Shown: piece by piece, positions 51,066 through 61,508 of the stretch
Numbering within the stretch: the stretch's first letter is position 1
Layout: each line of letters starts with the position of its first letter
Source of the DNA: Bacteroidales bacterium
Lineage (GTDB): Bacteria; Bacteroidota; Bacteroidia; Bacteroidales; VadinHA17
DNA length: 64,000 bases
Assembly: GCA_021738535.1 (NCBI GenBank)
Contig: JAIPBU010000003.1
Span: 62,001 to 126,000 of the forward strand
Direction of reading: 5' to 3'
Program-made: the position numbers and the translations under genes
The notes under the pieces: generated by a model
Databases searched by the model: none
Seen by the model: the letters and a program-made list of their open reading frames with translations, nothing else
What the model was told of the DNA's origin: nothing

Positions 51066-53702
51066 ATGACTAAACCGGATAAATACTTGTTAGTGGCCTT
51101 AGTGCCTTTGTTGCTTGTTTCATGCACAAGCGAAAACCTGATTACAGATAAATCCTACAGGCAGAAAGTATTCAGTGACCTGGAAAATAAAACGGAACTG
51201 TTCAGTGAATCAGGATATGAATTATTTGATATAAGTGAACAGGACCTGGCTGCAGTCGAATATGAGGCAATGGCTTTCCTGTATGCCTATATGCCTCTTA
51301 GCGATATAGCCGACTACAGTGATGAATTCTTTCTTGAAAATGCCAGGCATGCATTAAAGACACGTAATGATTATCCATGGGGCAGGCAAATACCCGGGGA
51401 TGTATTCCTTCATTATGTACTGCCTCCCAGGGTTAACAACGAGAACATGGATCGCTTCAGGATGGTGTATTACGATGAATTAAAGGATCGACTCAGGGGA
51501 TATGAAACAATAGAGGAAGCTGCCCTTGAGATAAATCACTGGTGCCATGAAAAAGTAACCTACAGGGCAGCAGACATCAGGACATCAGGACCAATGGCCA
51601 CAATCTTATCCGCCAGGGGACGCTGCGGTGAAGAATCAACCTTTACAGTTGCAGCTATGCGTGCTGCAGGTATACCGGCCAGACAAATATATACACCCAG
51701 GTGGGCCCATAGTGATGATAATCATGCCTGGGTAGAAGTGTGGATAGATGGCGACTGGAAATACCTGGGAGCATGTGAACCTGAACCGGTCCTGGACAGG
51801 GGCTGGTTTACAGAACCGGCCCGCAGAGCCATGCTTACTCATACTAAAGCCTTTGGCCATTACAGGGGGTCGGAAGACCTTGTGAGAGAGGAAAATGATT
51901 ATGCTGTAGTGAATACCCTCGACAGGTATGCCCTAACAAGGGTTATCAAAATAATAGTGCTTGATGCCGGTAACAATACAGTTGAAGATGCCATTGTTAA
52001 ACCCTCCCTTTATAACTATGCAGAGTTCTATCCCCTGGCTGAACTCAGGACAAAACAAAATGGAACCTGCCTGTTCAAAACAGGCCTGGGAGATCTTCTC
52101 GTTTTTGCTTACCATGATGGCTCATTCGGATTTGAAAAGATTAACCCTGCCGTCAGTGATGAAGTCACTGTAAAACTAGGTGCCCAAGGACATTCAGAAA
52201 ATTATTATGAGTTTGCTCTGCAGCCACCTCATAAACGTCAGCCTTACAAGGATACAATACCCCCGGAAATAAAACAACTCAATGCAAAGCTCCTGGAAAA
52301 AGAGGATAGCATACGTAATTCATATATTGACTCATGGATAAGTAAGGCTGAAGTACGTGAATTCGCCCGGTCAAAGGATCTTGATGTAGATGCTATTTCT
52401 GACATATTTGAGAGGAGCATGGGGAACTACGCCGAAATGAAAAAGCTGTTCATTGATACACCTCCTGTATACCATGACAAACTGCTTGACCTTCTCAATG
52501 TCATTTCTGATAAAGATTTGCGCGATACCAGGGCAGAGGTATTAAAAGGGCATCTTCTTAACACTGTTGAATCATTCCCGGACTATGGATATGATGATGA
52601 GGTATTTAACTCTTATGTGCTTAATCCGCGCATAGCTAACGAATTAATAAGACCCTGGCGGGAATTTATTGGAGAATATTTCACTGATGATCAAAAAAAG
52701 GCTTTCTCAGATAATCCGCAAACCATTGCAGACTACTTAGCTGACAGTATAATAATATCTGGGGAACTTAACTATTATAAGGTCCCGGTAAGTCCTGAAG
52801 GTGTATTGAAGACAGGGCATTCAGATAATCTGTCTTTGAGAATTTTGTTCGTTGCTGTATGCCGTACACTGGGAATACCTTCAAGGCTGGAGCCGGGTAC
52901 AGGGTATGCCGAGTACCTGGAAGATGATAAATGGCATCGTGCCGTCCTTACAGAAGAGACAGCAAATTTAAAAAATGCATACCTGGACCTGGAAAGTACA
53001 GGGCCTGCATCAAAAGAGCCTGAATATTATAAAACATTTACACTGGCAAGATTCAATGGTGAAGAATTCAGGACCCTCAGTTATGAGTACAACAAGCCTC
53101 TGAGCTCATTCAGGAAGGACCTTACCCTGCCGGAAGGCCGGTACTTATTGGTTACAGGCAACAGGACAAAAACAAAAGTGCTTTCCGGCCTTCACTTTAC
53201 AGAGCTTGAAGCAGGCAAAAAAAATACGATAAAAGTTGACGTAAGGGAGAATATGCAGCCCCTGGTTCCGCTGCAGAAGATCAATATGAAAATGACCTAT
53301 GAGCATAATGAAGCCCGGCATACTCTTGAAGAGAAAGCCTCAAAGGGAATTGTAATGATCTGGGTAGACGAGAATAAAGAACCCGGCAGGCACCTGTTAA
53401 GGGATTTTCCATCCCTGAAAGACGAGTTTAAAAGAATAGGCTGTAAATTTTTATTCCTGGCTGACCCGGTAAGTGATATAGTTCCTGAAATAATTGATGA
53501 GAAAGGCGAATTGCCGTCAAAATCGATAAAGGGTTTTGATGTTGATTTAAAAATACTCTCTGAAGTCTCGGGCAAAAATCCCGGTGAAGTTAACCTGCCC
53601 CTTGTTATTTATGCTGAAGAAGACGGTGAGGTATATTATTATTCGGAAGGGTATCATATCGGAACCGCTGAACAACTGCTGAATAATATTCCAAAAAAAT
53701 AA
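51066..53702 (+). CDS. Transglutaminase-like domain lipoprotein
   Basis: Lipobox LLLVSC; ARGRCGEESTFTVAAMRAAGIPARQIYTPRWAHSDDNHAWVEVWIDGDW; second transglutaminase-like segment SLRILFVAVCRTLGIPSRLE. Confidence 0.87.
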   Translation: MTKPDKYLLVALVPLLLVSCTSENLITDKSYRQKVFSDLENKTELFSESGYELFDISEQDLAAVEYEAMAFLYAYMPLSDIADYSDEFFLENARHALKTRNDYPWGRQIPGDVFLHYVLPPRVNNENMDRFRMVYYDELKDRLRGYETIEEAALEINHWCHEKVTYRAADIRTSGPMATILSARGRCGEESTFTVAAMRAAGIPARQIYTPRWAHSDDNHAWVEVWIDGDWKYLGACEPEPVLDRGWFTEPARRAMLTHTKAFGHYRGSEDLVREENDYAVVNTLDRYALTRVIKIIVLDAGNNTVEDAIVKPSLYNYAEFYPLAELRTKQNGTCLFKTGLGDLLVFAYHDGSFGFEKINPAVSDEVTVKLGAQGHSENYYEFALQPPHKRQPYKDTIPPEIKQLNAKLLEKEDSIRNSYIDSWISKAEVREFARSKDLDVDAISDIFERSMGNYAEMKKLFIDTPPVYHDKLLDLLNVISDKDLRDTRAEVLKGHLLNTVESFPDYGYDDEVFNSYVLNPRIANELIRPWREFIGEYFTDDQKKAFSDNPQTIADYLADSIIISGELNYYKVPVSPEGVLKTGHSDNLSLRILFVAVCRTLGIPSRLEPGTGYAEYLEDDKWHRAVLTEETANLKNAYLDLESTGPASKEPEYYKTFTLARFNGEEFRTLSYEYNKPLSSFRKDLTLPEGRYLLVTGNRTKTKVLSGLHFTELEAGKKNTIKVDVRENMQPLVPLQKINMKMTYEHNEARHTLEEKASKGIVMIWVDENKEPGRHLLRDFPSLKDEFKRIGCKFLFLADPVSDIVPEIIDEKGELPSKSIKGFDVDLKILSEVSGKNPGEVNLPLVIYAEEDGEVYYYSEGYHIGTAEQLLNNIPKK

Positions 53703-53706
53703 TACA

Positions 53707-55911
53707 ATGAAGAGATCCTGCTTATTGCTCATTATCCTGTCATTACTGTTTACTTCCTGCCGTGATAATAAGGAAAAAACTCCTGCTGATTATGTGGATC
53801 CGTTTATCGGTACCGATTATCACGGACATGTATTTCCGGGAGCCGCCCTGCCTTTCGGCATGGTTCAGCTCAGTCCTGATAACGGGACCAGTGGCTGGGA
53901 CTGGTGTTCAGGATATCATTACTCAGACAGTGTAATTGCCGGTTTCGGTCATACACATCTCTCGGGTACCGGTATAGGTGACCTGGCGGATATCGTTTTT
54001 CTTCCGTCAATGAAAGAGTTTAACGGGGTTAATGATGATGAAACTGCATCTATGGCCAAAAACAATCGTTCTGTTTTTGATCATGCAAACGAAGAAGCTG
54101 AACCCGGTTATTATTCCGTTGAACTGGACAATGGTGTTAAGGTGGAGCTGACAGCTACAGAAAGGGCAGGAATGCAAAAATATATTGCCCAAAATAATGG
54201 AAGCATGAATGTGCTTATTGACCTGGGGTTTGCCATTAACTGGGATAAACCTGTTGATTGCTCACTTGATTACCGGGATGGTGTGTTACATGGAAAGCGT
54301 ATATCGTCAGGATGGGCTAAAAGGCAGTACCAGTATTTTGCAAGCAGGTTTTCAGCTGAACCCGATGAAATAAGATATTTTGTCAATGGTATGCCGCATG
54401 ACGGCGAGAGCGCAGAAGGCACCAATATTGCCATGGTTTTGACATTTAATGTAAATGATGGTGATGAGATACTCGTAAAAACAGGCTTATCTGCCGTTGA
54501 TTCAAAAGGAGCCCTGGCAAATCTTGACCGGGAGATCATCCACTGGAATTTTGAAACAACCCGCAAGCAGGCACTTGAGACCTGGAACGATCAACTTTCA
54601 GCTATTTCTGCTAATTCACATGATCCGGATATTCTTACAGTATTCTATACGGCCTTATACCATAGTATGTTAGCTCCCTGTATTTACTCTGATACAGATG
54701 GCCGCTACCGTGGAGCAGATGGTAATATTCACCAATCAGATGACTTTGTTAATTATACAGTTTTTTCCCTGTGGGACACATTCAGATCGGCTCATCCACT
54801 GTTTACCCTTACAGAGCCCGGCAGGGTAACAGATATGGTAAATGCCATGCTGAAGATATATGAACAGCAGGGCAAATTGCCCGTATGGTCACTGATGGCT
54901 AATGAAACAAATACCATGATAGGTTATCATGCTGTCCCGGTCATAGCAGACGCCATGGTAAAGAATATTAAAGGTTTTGATTATGAAAAAGCCTACCAGG
55001 CAGCATTGCACTCATCAATGCTGGATGAAGAAGGACTGGATCATTACAGGGATTATAAATACATACCCGCTGACCTGGAAAATGAATCCGTCTCAAAAAC
55101 ACTTGAGTATTGCTATGACGACTGGTGTATAGCTATGATGGCAGACATACTGGGTAAAGAAGATGATTATAATTACTACATGGAGAGAGCTTCTTATTAC
55201 CGGAATCTTTTTGACCCGGAAAGTGGCTTTATGAGGGGTAAACTGGAGAATGGTGAATGGAAGGAGGACTTTGATCCACTGTTTTCAAGCCACAGGCAGG
55301 ATGAATATACAGAAGGTAATGCCTGGCAGTATACATGGTTTGTTCCCCATGATGTAGAGGGACTAATTGACCTGTTCGGAGGCAGAGATGCCTTCCTCCT
55401 TAAACTGGATTCGTTATTCCTCCAGGAAAAAGGAGTAAGGGGAGAAAACGCATCTTCTGATATTTCCGGTCTTATAGGAGCTTATGCCCACGGCAATGAG
55501 CCGGGTCATCATACTGCTTATATGTTCACAGTTGCCGGTAAGCCCGGCAGGACTGAAGAACTTGTGAGAAGGATAATGACAGAGATGTACCATACAGGTA
55601 AGGATGGCCTCTGCGGTAATGAAGATTGTGGCCAGATGTCAGCCTGGTACGTTCTTTCTGCAATGGGTATCTATCCCTTCAATCCCGCCGACGGGAAGTT
55701 TGTCCTGGGTAGCCCCCTGCTTGATGAGGCAGTAATCAGCCTGGATGGTGATAATGAATTTGTCATAAGGGCAGAGAACAACAGTAAAGAAAATATTTAC
55801 GTAGACAGGGTCCTGCTGAATGGGAAGGAACTGGAACGGAACTATATTACATACTCTGAAATAATGAAGGGGGGCAGCCTGCTCTTCAAAATGAGTAAGG
55901 AAAAAAAATAA
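53707..55911 (+). CDS. GH92-family alpha-mannosidase, lipoprotein
   Basis: YVDPFIGTDYHGHVFPGAALPFGMVQLSPDNGTSGWDWCSGYHYSD ... GNEPGHHTAYMF ... GLCGNEDCGQMSAWYVLSAMGIYP. Confidence 0.95.
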   Translation: MKRSCLLLIILSLLFTSCRDNKEKTPADYVDPFIGTDYHGHVFPGAALPFGMVQLSPDNGTSGWDWCSGYHYSDSVIAGFGHTHLSGTGIGDLADIVFLPSMKEFNGVNDDETASMAKNNRSVFDHANEEAEPGYYSVELDNGVKVELTATERAGMQKYIAQNNGSMNVLIDLGFAINWDKPVDCSLDYRDGVLHGKRISSGWAKRQYQYFASRFSAEPDEIRYFVNGMPHDGESAEGTNIAMVLTFNVNDGDEILVKTGLSAVDSKGALANLDREIIHWNFETTRKQALETWNDQLSAISANSHDPDILTVFYTALYHSMLAPCIYSDTDGRYRGADGNIHQSDDFVNYTVFSLWDTFRSAHPLFTLTEPGRVTDMVNAMLKIYEQQGKLPVWSLMANETNTMIGYHAVPVIADAMVKNIKGFDYEKAYQAALHSSMLDEEGLDHYRDYKYIPADLENESVSKTLEYCYDDWCIAMMADILGKEDDYNYYMERASYYRNLFDPESGFMRGKLENGEWKEDFDPLFSSHRQDEYTEGNAWQYTWFVPHDVEGLIDLFGGRDAFLLKLDSLFLQEKGVRGENASSDISGLIGAYAHGNEPGHHTAYMFTVAGKPGRTEELVRRIMTEMYHTGKDGLCGNEDCGQMSAWYVLSAMGIYPFNPADGKFVLGSPLLDEAVISLDGDNEFVIRAENNSKENIYVDRVLLNGKELERNYITYSEIMKGGSLLFKMSKEKK

Positions 55912-55983
55912 TTTGTTTATTAATTGTTGAATAGTGGGAATTGTTAATTCCCTGCTTAACAAAATATTTATTAGATTTGCAAG

Positions 55984-56182
55984 TAGTCAGGTATCATTGC
56001 CTGTTCAGGGCACATGATCAAAAGGGAATGCGGTTTGAATCCGCAACAGTACCCGCTGCTGTGAAGCCCGTCTGCATTGATTGCAGTCATGGTTGAAGGC
56101 ACGAATGGCCACTGGGGTTATAACAAATACCCCGGGAAGGTTGCCTTTAACCGGGATAAGTCAGAAGACCTGCCTTGACTGA
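55984..56182 (+). promoter_or_regulatory. Cobalamin riboswitch
   Basis: GGGAATGCGGTTTGAATCCGCAACAGTACCCGCTGCTGTGA ... CCACTGGGGTTATAACAAATACCCCGGGAAGG ... GATAAGTCAGAAGACCTGCCT. Confidence 0.95.
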
Positions 56183-56273
56183 TAATTAACGGCTTTCGGG
56201 ATAAAAGCGATTGCATTGATGACTTTCACTTGTTTCCTGCTTGCTTTAGTATTTAACAATAAACTTATCTTAA

Positions 56274-57002
56274 ATGAAAAGATCATTGATTTTTGCAGTT
56301 ATCATTTCAACTGCTTTTGCTTGTACTAAAGAAAAAGAGAGAACTGACTTTATCGATTTCGAAGAACTGGATACCGGCCAGGAGGGATACTGGAACGGGT
56401 CGGATGGATCAGGAGGGTTCAGCTCCGGAAATGCATGGTTCGTAAATCATTACAACAGCGAATGGGGAGCATGGTCCGGGTTTGCCTATTCAAACCATAC
56501 AGACACAGAGACGGGTGATTATACAAATCCTTACAGTTCTGTTGCAGGTAGCGGTGATGAACTCTCAGCGAACTACTCAGTTTATTATTACCCCGGATCA
56601 CCTGATACATTGATCTTCACCGAAGAAGAGAAAATTACCTCTGTTTCATTGTGCAATACTACCTATGCCTATAAGGTTATGCTTAATGGAAATGATTTTG
56701 CGAAAAAATTCGGAGGCGACGACGGTACTGATCCCGACTGGTATAAACTGACACTCACAGCCCTGGATGAACAGATGCAGGAAATTGCATATTCAGATAT
56801 TTATCTTGCCGATTTCAGGCCTGGAAATTCCCCGGATGATTATATTATAAACGAATGGACACGCTTCGATCTTTCCGCTTTTGGCTTCGTGAAAGGGCTG
56901 GTTATTGAGCTCAGCTCTTCCGATACAGGAGACTGGGGAATGAACACACCGGCATATTTCTGCATTGATAATATCGAAGGAAAATTATTGCCTCTTGAAT
57001 AA
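56274..57002 (+). CDS. DUF4465 domain lipoprotein
   Basis: Lipobox TAFAC; FEELDTGQEGYWNGSDGSGGFSSGNAWFVNHYNSEWGAWSGFAYSNHTD. Confidence 0.88.
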   Translation: MKRSLIFAVIISTAFACTKEKERTDFIDFEELDTGQEGYWNGSDGSGGFSSGNAWFVNHYNSEWGAWSGFAYSNHTDTETGDYTNPYSSVAGSGDELSANYSVYYYPGSPDTLIFTEEEKITSVSLCNTTYAYKVMLNGNDFAKKFGGDDGTDPDWYKLTLTALDEQMQEIAYSDIYLADFRPGNSPDDYIINEWTRFDLSAFGFVKGLVIELSSSDTGDWGMNTPAYFCIDNIEGKLLPLE

Positions 57003-57025
57003 AAAGGATTAACTTTTCGCGGCCC

Positions 57026-57044
57026 TGCCTGAGCTTGTCGAAGG
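57026..57044. repeat. Short imperfect palindrome GCCTGAGCTTGTCGAAGGC (widespread CTTCGACAAGCTCAGG-type intergenic motif)
   Basis: Intergenic position between the DUF4465 and protease genes; arms GCCT/AGGC, central AGCTTGTCGA. Confidence 0.5.
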
Positions 57045-57070
57045 CCTGCTATAAATTTTACTTCTTGCAT

Positions 57071-59287
57071 ATGAGACATATAGTTAATAATAGTACCTAT
57101 TTTACCAGGTTGTTACTTCTGCCTTCCCTGGCTCTTATGTTATTTTTTGGTCCGGCGCATGTCTCATTATCACAAAGGGTATATGTAACTTCCAGTCCTG
57201 ATGCTGCAGAAGTTATCTATGACCATAAAATAATGGAAGAGTTCTTTTTTGATCAAAGTCTTATTGACAGCATGAAGCAGGCTTTCTATAATGTACCGGG
57301 AGCCTCTACCTTTGCAGTCCATGAACAGATTAATTACAATCCCGGGAATTCAGGGGTCATAGTAAAAAATAAAGCGGGTGAGAGGGTGTGGTACCTGAGG
57401 CTGCGCTCAGTCAATGCAAAGTCGCTTAATGTAATATTTAACAAATTTATTCCCGCCGGGGGGGAGAAATTGTTTGTATATGATATTGACCTGGAAACAG
57501 TCAGGGGACCTTATACCTACCTTAACAGGTCAAAGATGAATATGCTCCCGGTAACACCCGTGCCGGGTGATGATATTGTTATTGAATACCATCTGAGGGC
57601 GGGTAATGAGGGCGAGCGTATAGAATTGGGCAGGCTGGCTCATGATTTCATTGGTGTTGTGGGAAAGGATTCCACGAAAGATGTTTTCTACGGTGATTCT
57701 CAGTCCTGTAACGTAGATATTAATTGTGAATCAGGAGCTGACTGGCAAAAAGAGAAGAACAGCGTGGTGAGAATAATTGCAGGGGGAGTGGAGCTTGGCA
57801 GTGGTTTTATGCTAAATAATACAAACCAGGCTAATATCCCTTATGTAATTACCGCCAACCATGTTATTGAAACAGAATTCCTGGCTACTAACTCCATCTT
57901 CTTTTTCAGGTATGAAAGCCCGTATTGTGACGGTCCTGACGGCATTGCACAGTATACTCTTTCGGGATCGGAACTGATGGCTAAAAGTGAAAACCTTGAT
58001 TTTACAATAGTAAGACTGGAGGATTTTCCTCCTATAACATATAAACCATATTTTGCCGGCTGGGATGTGAGGTTCGTTATACCTGACAGTTCAACTGGTA
58101 TACACCATCCTTCAGGGGATGTTAAAAAAATAAGCACAGATGGTGACCCGCCCGGGGTTGATACCTTCCAGGAACTTATTCAGAATGGGTTTTGGAAAAT
58201 AGTGCAGTGGGATGAAGGCACAACGGAAGGAGGATCTTCAGGATCACCGCTTTTTAACCAGGACCACCGGGTTATTGGACTTCTTGTGGGCGGAGAAGCA
58301 GTTTGTGGCAGGAGCGTAAATGATTATTATACGAGGATGGACCTGGCCCACGATCTGTATGATGAAATGACACAAAGCCTTCTTCCATGGCTGGATCCTG
58401 CCAGGTCCGGTGATAAGGTCTGGGACGGACGTGATCCCTACAGTGAAAATACAGCTACTTTTGATACTCTTAATAATTGTGACGGAGACAAGAGGTACCT
58501 GACTGAATATGATTTGCCCGGGACAGGTTATACTACCGGGTATAACAGCGATAGCCTTGTTATGTATGCTGAAAAGTTCTTTGCTTCACCGGGTGATGAA
58601 ATATGCGAAATTATCTTCGGGGTTGGCGACAGCCGGTATATTGATAATAATGACAGCATAACCGTTTTTATAATGGACGGTATAACTGAACCGGCATCAG
58701 TAATTGCCCGGCGTACCCTCTACATCAGGGATGCACTTGATTCAACAAAATTGTATTTTGACTTTCTTGAACCGGTTGCAGTGCCTGAAGACTTTTTTAT
58801 TGCCTGGCACCTGTGGTATAAGGATGAAGCAGCCTCGGAACAACAACAACTGGCATTATTGCACGGTGAAGCCCTCAGTGTGTCGCAGAACACCGCATAT
58901 TTTAAGGATATTGCAAACTGGTACCCTTTTTATGAACACCCCTATGGTGCTGATCCACTCAGCCTGTGTGTGCAGGTTATAGTCTCAGATAACACGGTGT
59001 ATAACAGTGTTGATGATATTATCCTGCCAGGAGATGATTTTTTGCTCTATCCAAACCCGGTGTCTGATATACTCAGGGTAAAAGCCAGGAATAATACACC
59101 CGGAAAAACCAACTACAAAATATTTAACATGTCAGGCCAGAAAGTTCTTGATGGATACATCCATTTAAGTAATGCCGGAAGCGAAGCAGAGATCAACCTT
59201 TCGTCACTTAAGACAGGAATATATTATATTAGCTTTGAAACAGGATCTGCCAGGCGAAGCTATAAAATTATCAGGAACAGCCAATGA
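57071..59287 (+). CDS. Trypsin-like serine protease with C-terminal T9SS type A sorting domain
   Basis: VITANHVIE (His), LDFTIVRLEDF (Asp), TEGGSSGSPLFNQDHRVIGLLVGG (Ser); C-term LLYPNPVSDILRVKAR ... LSSLKTGIYYISFETGSARRSYKIIRN. Confidence 0.88.
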   Translation: MRHIVNNSTYFTRLLLLPSLALMLFFGPAHVSLSQRVYVTSSPDAAEVIYDHKIMEEFFFDQSLIDSMKQAFYNVPGASTFAVHEQINYNPGNSGVIVKNKAGERVWYLRLRSVNAKSLNVIFNKFIPAGGEKLFVYDIDLETVRGPYTYLNRSKMNMLPVTPVPGDDIVIEYHLRAGNEGERIELGRLAHDFIGVVGKDSTKDVFYGDSQSCNVDINCESGADWQKEKNSVVRIIAGGVELGSGFMLNNTNQANIPYVITANHVIETEFLATNSIFFFRYESPYCDGPDGIAQYTLSGSELMAKSENLDFTIVRLEDFPPITYKPYFAGWDVRFVIPDSSTGIHHPSGDVKKISTDGDPPGVDTFQELIQNGFWKIVQWDEGTTEGGSSGSPLFNQDHRVIGLLVGGEAVCGRSVNDYYTRMDLAHDLYDEMTQSLLPWLDPARSGDKVWDGRDPYSENTATFDTLNNCDGDKRYLTEYDLPGTGYTTGYNSDSLVMYAEKFFASPGDEICEIIFGVGDSRYIDNNDSITVFIMDGITEPASVIARRTLYIRDALDSTKLYFDFLEPVAVPEDFFIAWHLWYKDEAASEQQQLALLHGEALSVSQNTAYFKDIANWYPFYEHPYGADPLSLCVQVIVSDNTVYNSVDDIILPGDDFLLYPNPVSDILRVKARNNTPGKTNYKIFNMSGQKVLDGYIHLSNAGSEAEINLSSLKTGIYYISFETGSARRSYKIIRNSQ

Positions 59288-60438
59288 TATTCAATTACTT
59301 ACAACTCCTGACTGGTTTTTCTATTCTGCTTGCTTCCTGCAGTCCGGGCACCAGGGACAATAAAACTGCAAGCACAACAAATAATGATTATTCTGAGCTC
59401 TTCAGCCTGCAGGAAGAAAAAGGCTACACCAGGCTCGAGGTTTATAACCCCTGGCAGGGTGCAAAGGGAAGAAGCTTTTCTTACTATATTACGGATGATA
59501 TGTCTGCTGTCCCCGGCAATATTGGCAAAAACCAAATAATACACAGACCAGTAAATAAAGTAATATGCACTTCAACAACTCATATTGCCATGATAGATAC
59601 CCTTGGTAAGAGTGATAAAATCACCGGTGTTTCAGGTGCTGATTTCGTCTATGATAAACATATCAGTTTAAAGATCAGGAGCAAAAAGATAAAGGATATA
59701 GGATACCGGAATGGTTATAATGCTGAACTGATATACAAGATGGATCCTGACGTTTTATTTGTTTACGGGGTGGGGGGCGAGTCAGTCCCGGTTTTTACAC
59801 GACTCCGGAAAATGGGTATTCCCGTTGTCTATATAGCTGATTACCTTGAGGAACATCCGCTGGCACGTGCTGAGTGGCTTAAAGTTTTCGGGGCAATAAT
59901 GGGAGAAGAAACCCGGGCAAATATGATTTATGATGAAATTCATAAAAGTTACAGGCTTACCCGCAAGAGTATTGAGCTATCTGCTGTCAAAGAACCTTCC
60001 GTCATGATGGGATTACCTTTCAAGGACAAATGGTTTGTGTCGCCCGGAAATTCCTATATTGCAAGTCTTATCAGGGATGCGGGCGGTCATTATATATGGT
60101 CATCAGAGAGATCAGATTTTTCAATTCCCATGAGCCTCGAAGCAGTAAGCAGCAAATGTGCCGAAGCCGACTTATGGCTGAACCCGGGAGCAGCAAATTC
60201 TGTTAATGATATCCTTGCGGTTGATTCAAGGCTGGGGTCATTGCAACCCGTAAAAAACGGCAGAATATATAACAACAACAAGCGGATTAATGATGCAGGA
60301 GGGAATGATTACTGGGAGTCGGGCAGCGTTAACCCTCATATATTGCTGAAAGATATAGCCCGGGTAATTGACAGTACTCTTTTCCCTGATCATACACCAG
60401 TGTATTATAAGAAATTGAAAAATTATAGCAGTAATTGA
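59284..60438 (+). CDS. ABC transporter substrate-binding lipoprotein (BtuF/FecB type), probable cobamide uptake
   Basis: Lipobox LLASC; KVICTSTTHIAMIDTLGKSDKITGVSGADFVYD; riboswitch-led operon. Confidence 0.88.
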   Translation: MIFNYLQLLTGFSILLASCSPGTRDNKTASTTNNDYSELFSLQEEKGYTRLEVYNPWQGAKGRSFSYYITDDMSAVPGNIGKNQIIHRPVNKVICTSTTHIAMIDTLGKSDKITGVSGADFVYDKHISLKIRSKKIKDIGYRNGYNAELIYKMDPDVLFVYGVGGESVPVFTRLRKMGIPVVYIADYLEEHPLARAEWLKVFGAIMGEETRANMIYDEIHKSYRLTRKSIELSAVKEPSVMMGLPFKDKWFVSPGNSYIASLIRDAGGHYIWSSERSDFSIPMSLEAVSSKCAEADLWLNPGAANSVNDILAVDSRLGSLQPVKNGRIYNNNKRINDAGGNDYWESGSVNPHILLKDIARVIDSTLFPDHTPVYYKKLKNYSSN

Positions 60439-61508
60439 TAATGGATAGCGGTAAAAAAGTCAGTAATGGCAGTACTAAATCAACAGTTATACCGCGGGCA
60501 ACAATTTTTATTTTATTGATCATTGTGCTTGCCTGCCTGTTTATTGTAGATATTCTCACAGGCTCTGTGGACCTTGGTTTTAAAGACCTGCTCAGGTCAC
60601 TGGCAGGGAAGGGTGATACGGCAACACTGACCGTAATAAGGGATTTCAGGTTGCCCCGTGCACTGACTGCTCTGCTTGCAGGAATGGCACTCTCAGTAAG
60701 CGGATTGCAGATGCAGACCGTTTTCAGGAACCCGCTTGCCGGCCCCTATGTGCTTGGGATCAGCTCAGGTGCCAGCCTCGGGGTTGCCATACTTATATTA
60801 GGCTTATCTTCCTTTATTTCAGTTAATGTTGCCATTATAATGAACAGCTGGGCTCTGGTAATAGCAGCATGGCTGGGGGCCGGACTGGTACTGGTACTGA
60901 TAATGATAGTCTCAGTGAGGGTAAGAGATATTATGACCGTCCTTATACTGGGTATAATGTTTGCAAGCGCTGTGTCTGCAATAGTAAGCATCATGCAGTA
61001 TTTCAGTAATGAATCATTGCTTAAGTCTTTTGTTATCTGGACCATGGGGAGCCTGGGTAACCTCTCATGGAAGCAATTGTTTGTGCTGTCAATATCTGTC
61101 CTGGCAGGACTGTTAATAAGCGTTATCACTATCAAAATGCTTAATGCCTTACTGCTGGGTGAGGACTATGCAAGAAGCCTCGGCCTGAAAGTAAGAAGCG
61201 CCAGGTTGCTGATCTTTATCAGCACCAGTATAATGGCCGGCAGCGTTACGGCCTTTTGCGGTCCCCTTGCATTTATCGGTATAGCAGTACCCCATATAAC
61301 GAGATTAATATTTGCAAGTTCATCACACAACTACCTGGTGCCGGGGACAATGATCTGTGGCAGTATAGCACTTTTAGCCAGCGATATAATCAGCCAGATC
61401 CCTGGAGGAGGGAGAGTATTACCCGTAAATTCAGTTACTGCACTTATAGGTATACCGGTACTGGTGTGGATAATAATTAAACGAAATAAATTTATCAGGC
61501 TGTCTTGA
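60435..61508 (+). CDS. FecCD/BtuC-family permease
   Basis: RDFRLPRALTALLAGMALSVSGLQMQTVFRNPLAGPYVLGISSGASLGVA ... AFIGIAVPHITRLI. Confidence 0.94.
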   Translation: MIMDSGKKVSNGSTKSTVIPRATIFILLIIVLACLFIVDILTGSVDLGFKDLLRSLAGKGDTATLTVIRDFRLPRALTALLAGMALSVSGLQMQTVFRNPLAGPYVLGISSGASLGVAILILGLSSFISVNVAIIMNSWALVIAAWLGAGLVLVLIMIVSVRVRDIMTVLILGIMFASAVSAIVSIMQYFSNESLLKSFVIWTMGSLGNLSWKQLFVLSISVLAGLLISVITIKMLNALLLGEDYARSLGLKVRSARLLIFISTSIMAGSVTAFCGPLAFIGIAVPHITRLIFASSSHNYLVPGTMICGSIALLASDIISQIPGGGRVLPVNSVTALIGIPVLVWIIIKRNKFIRLS

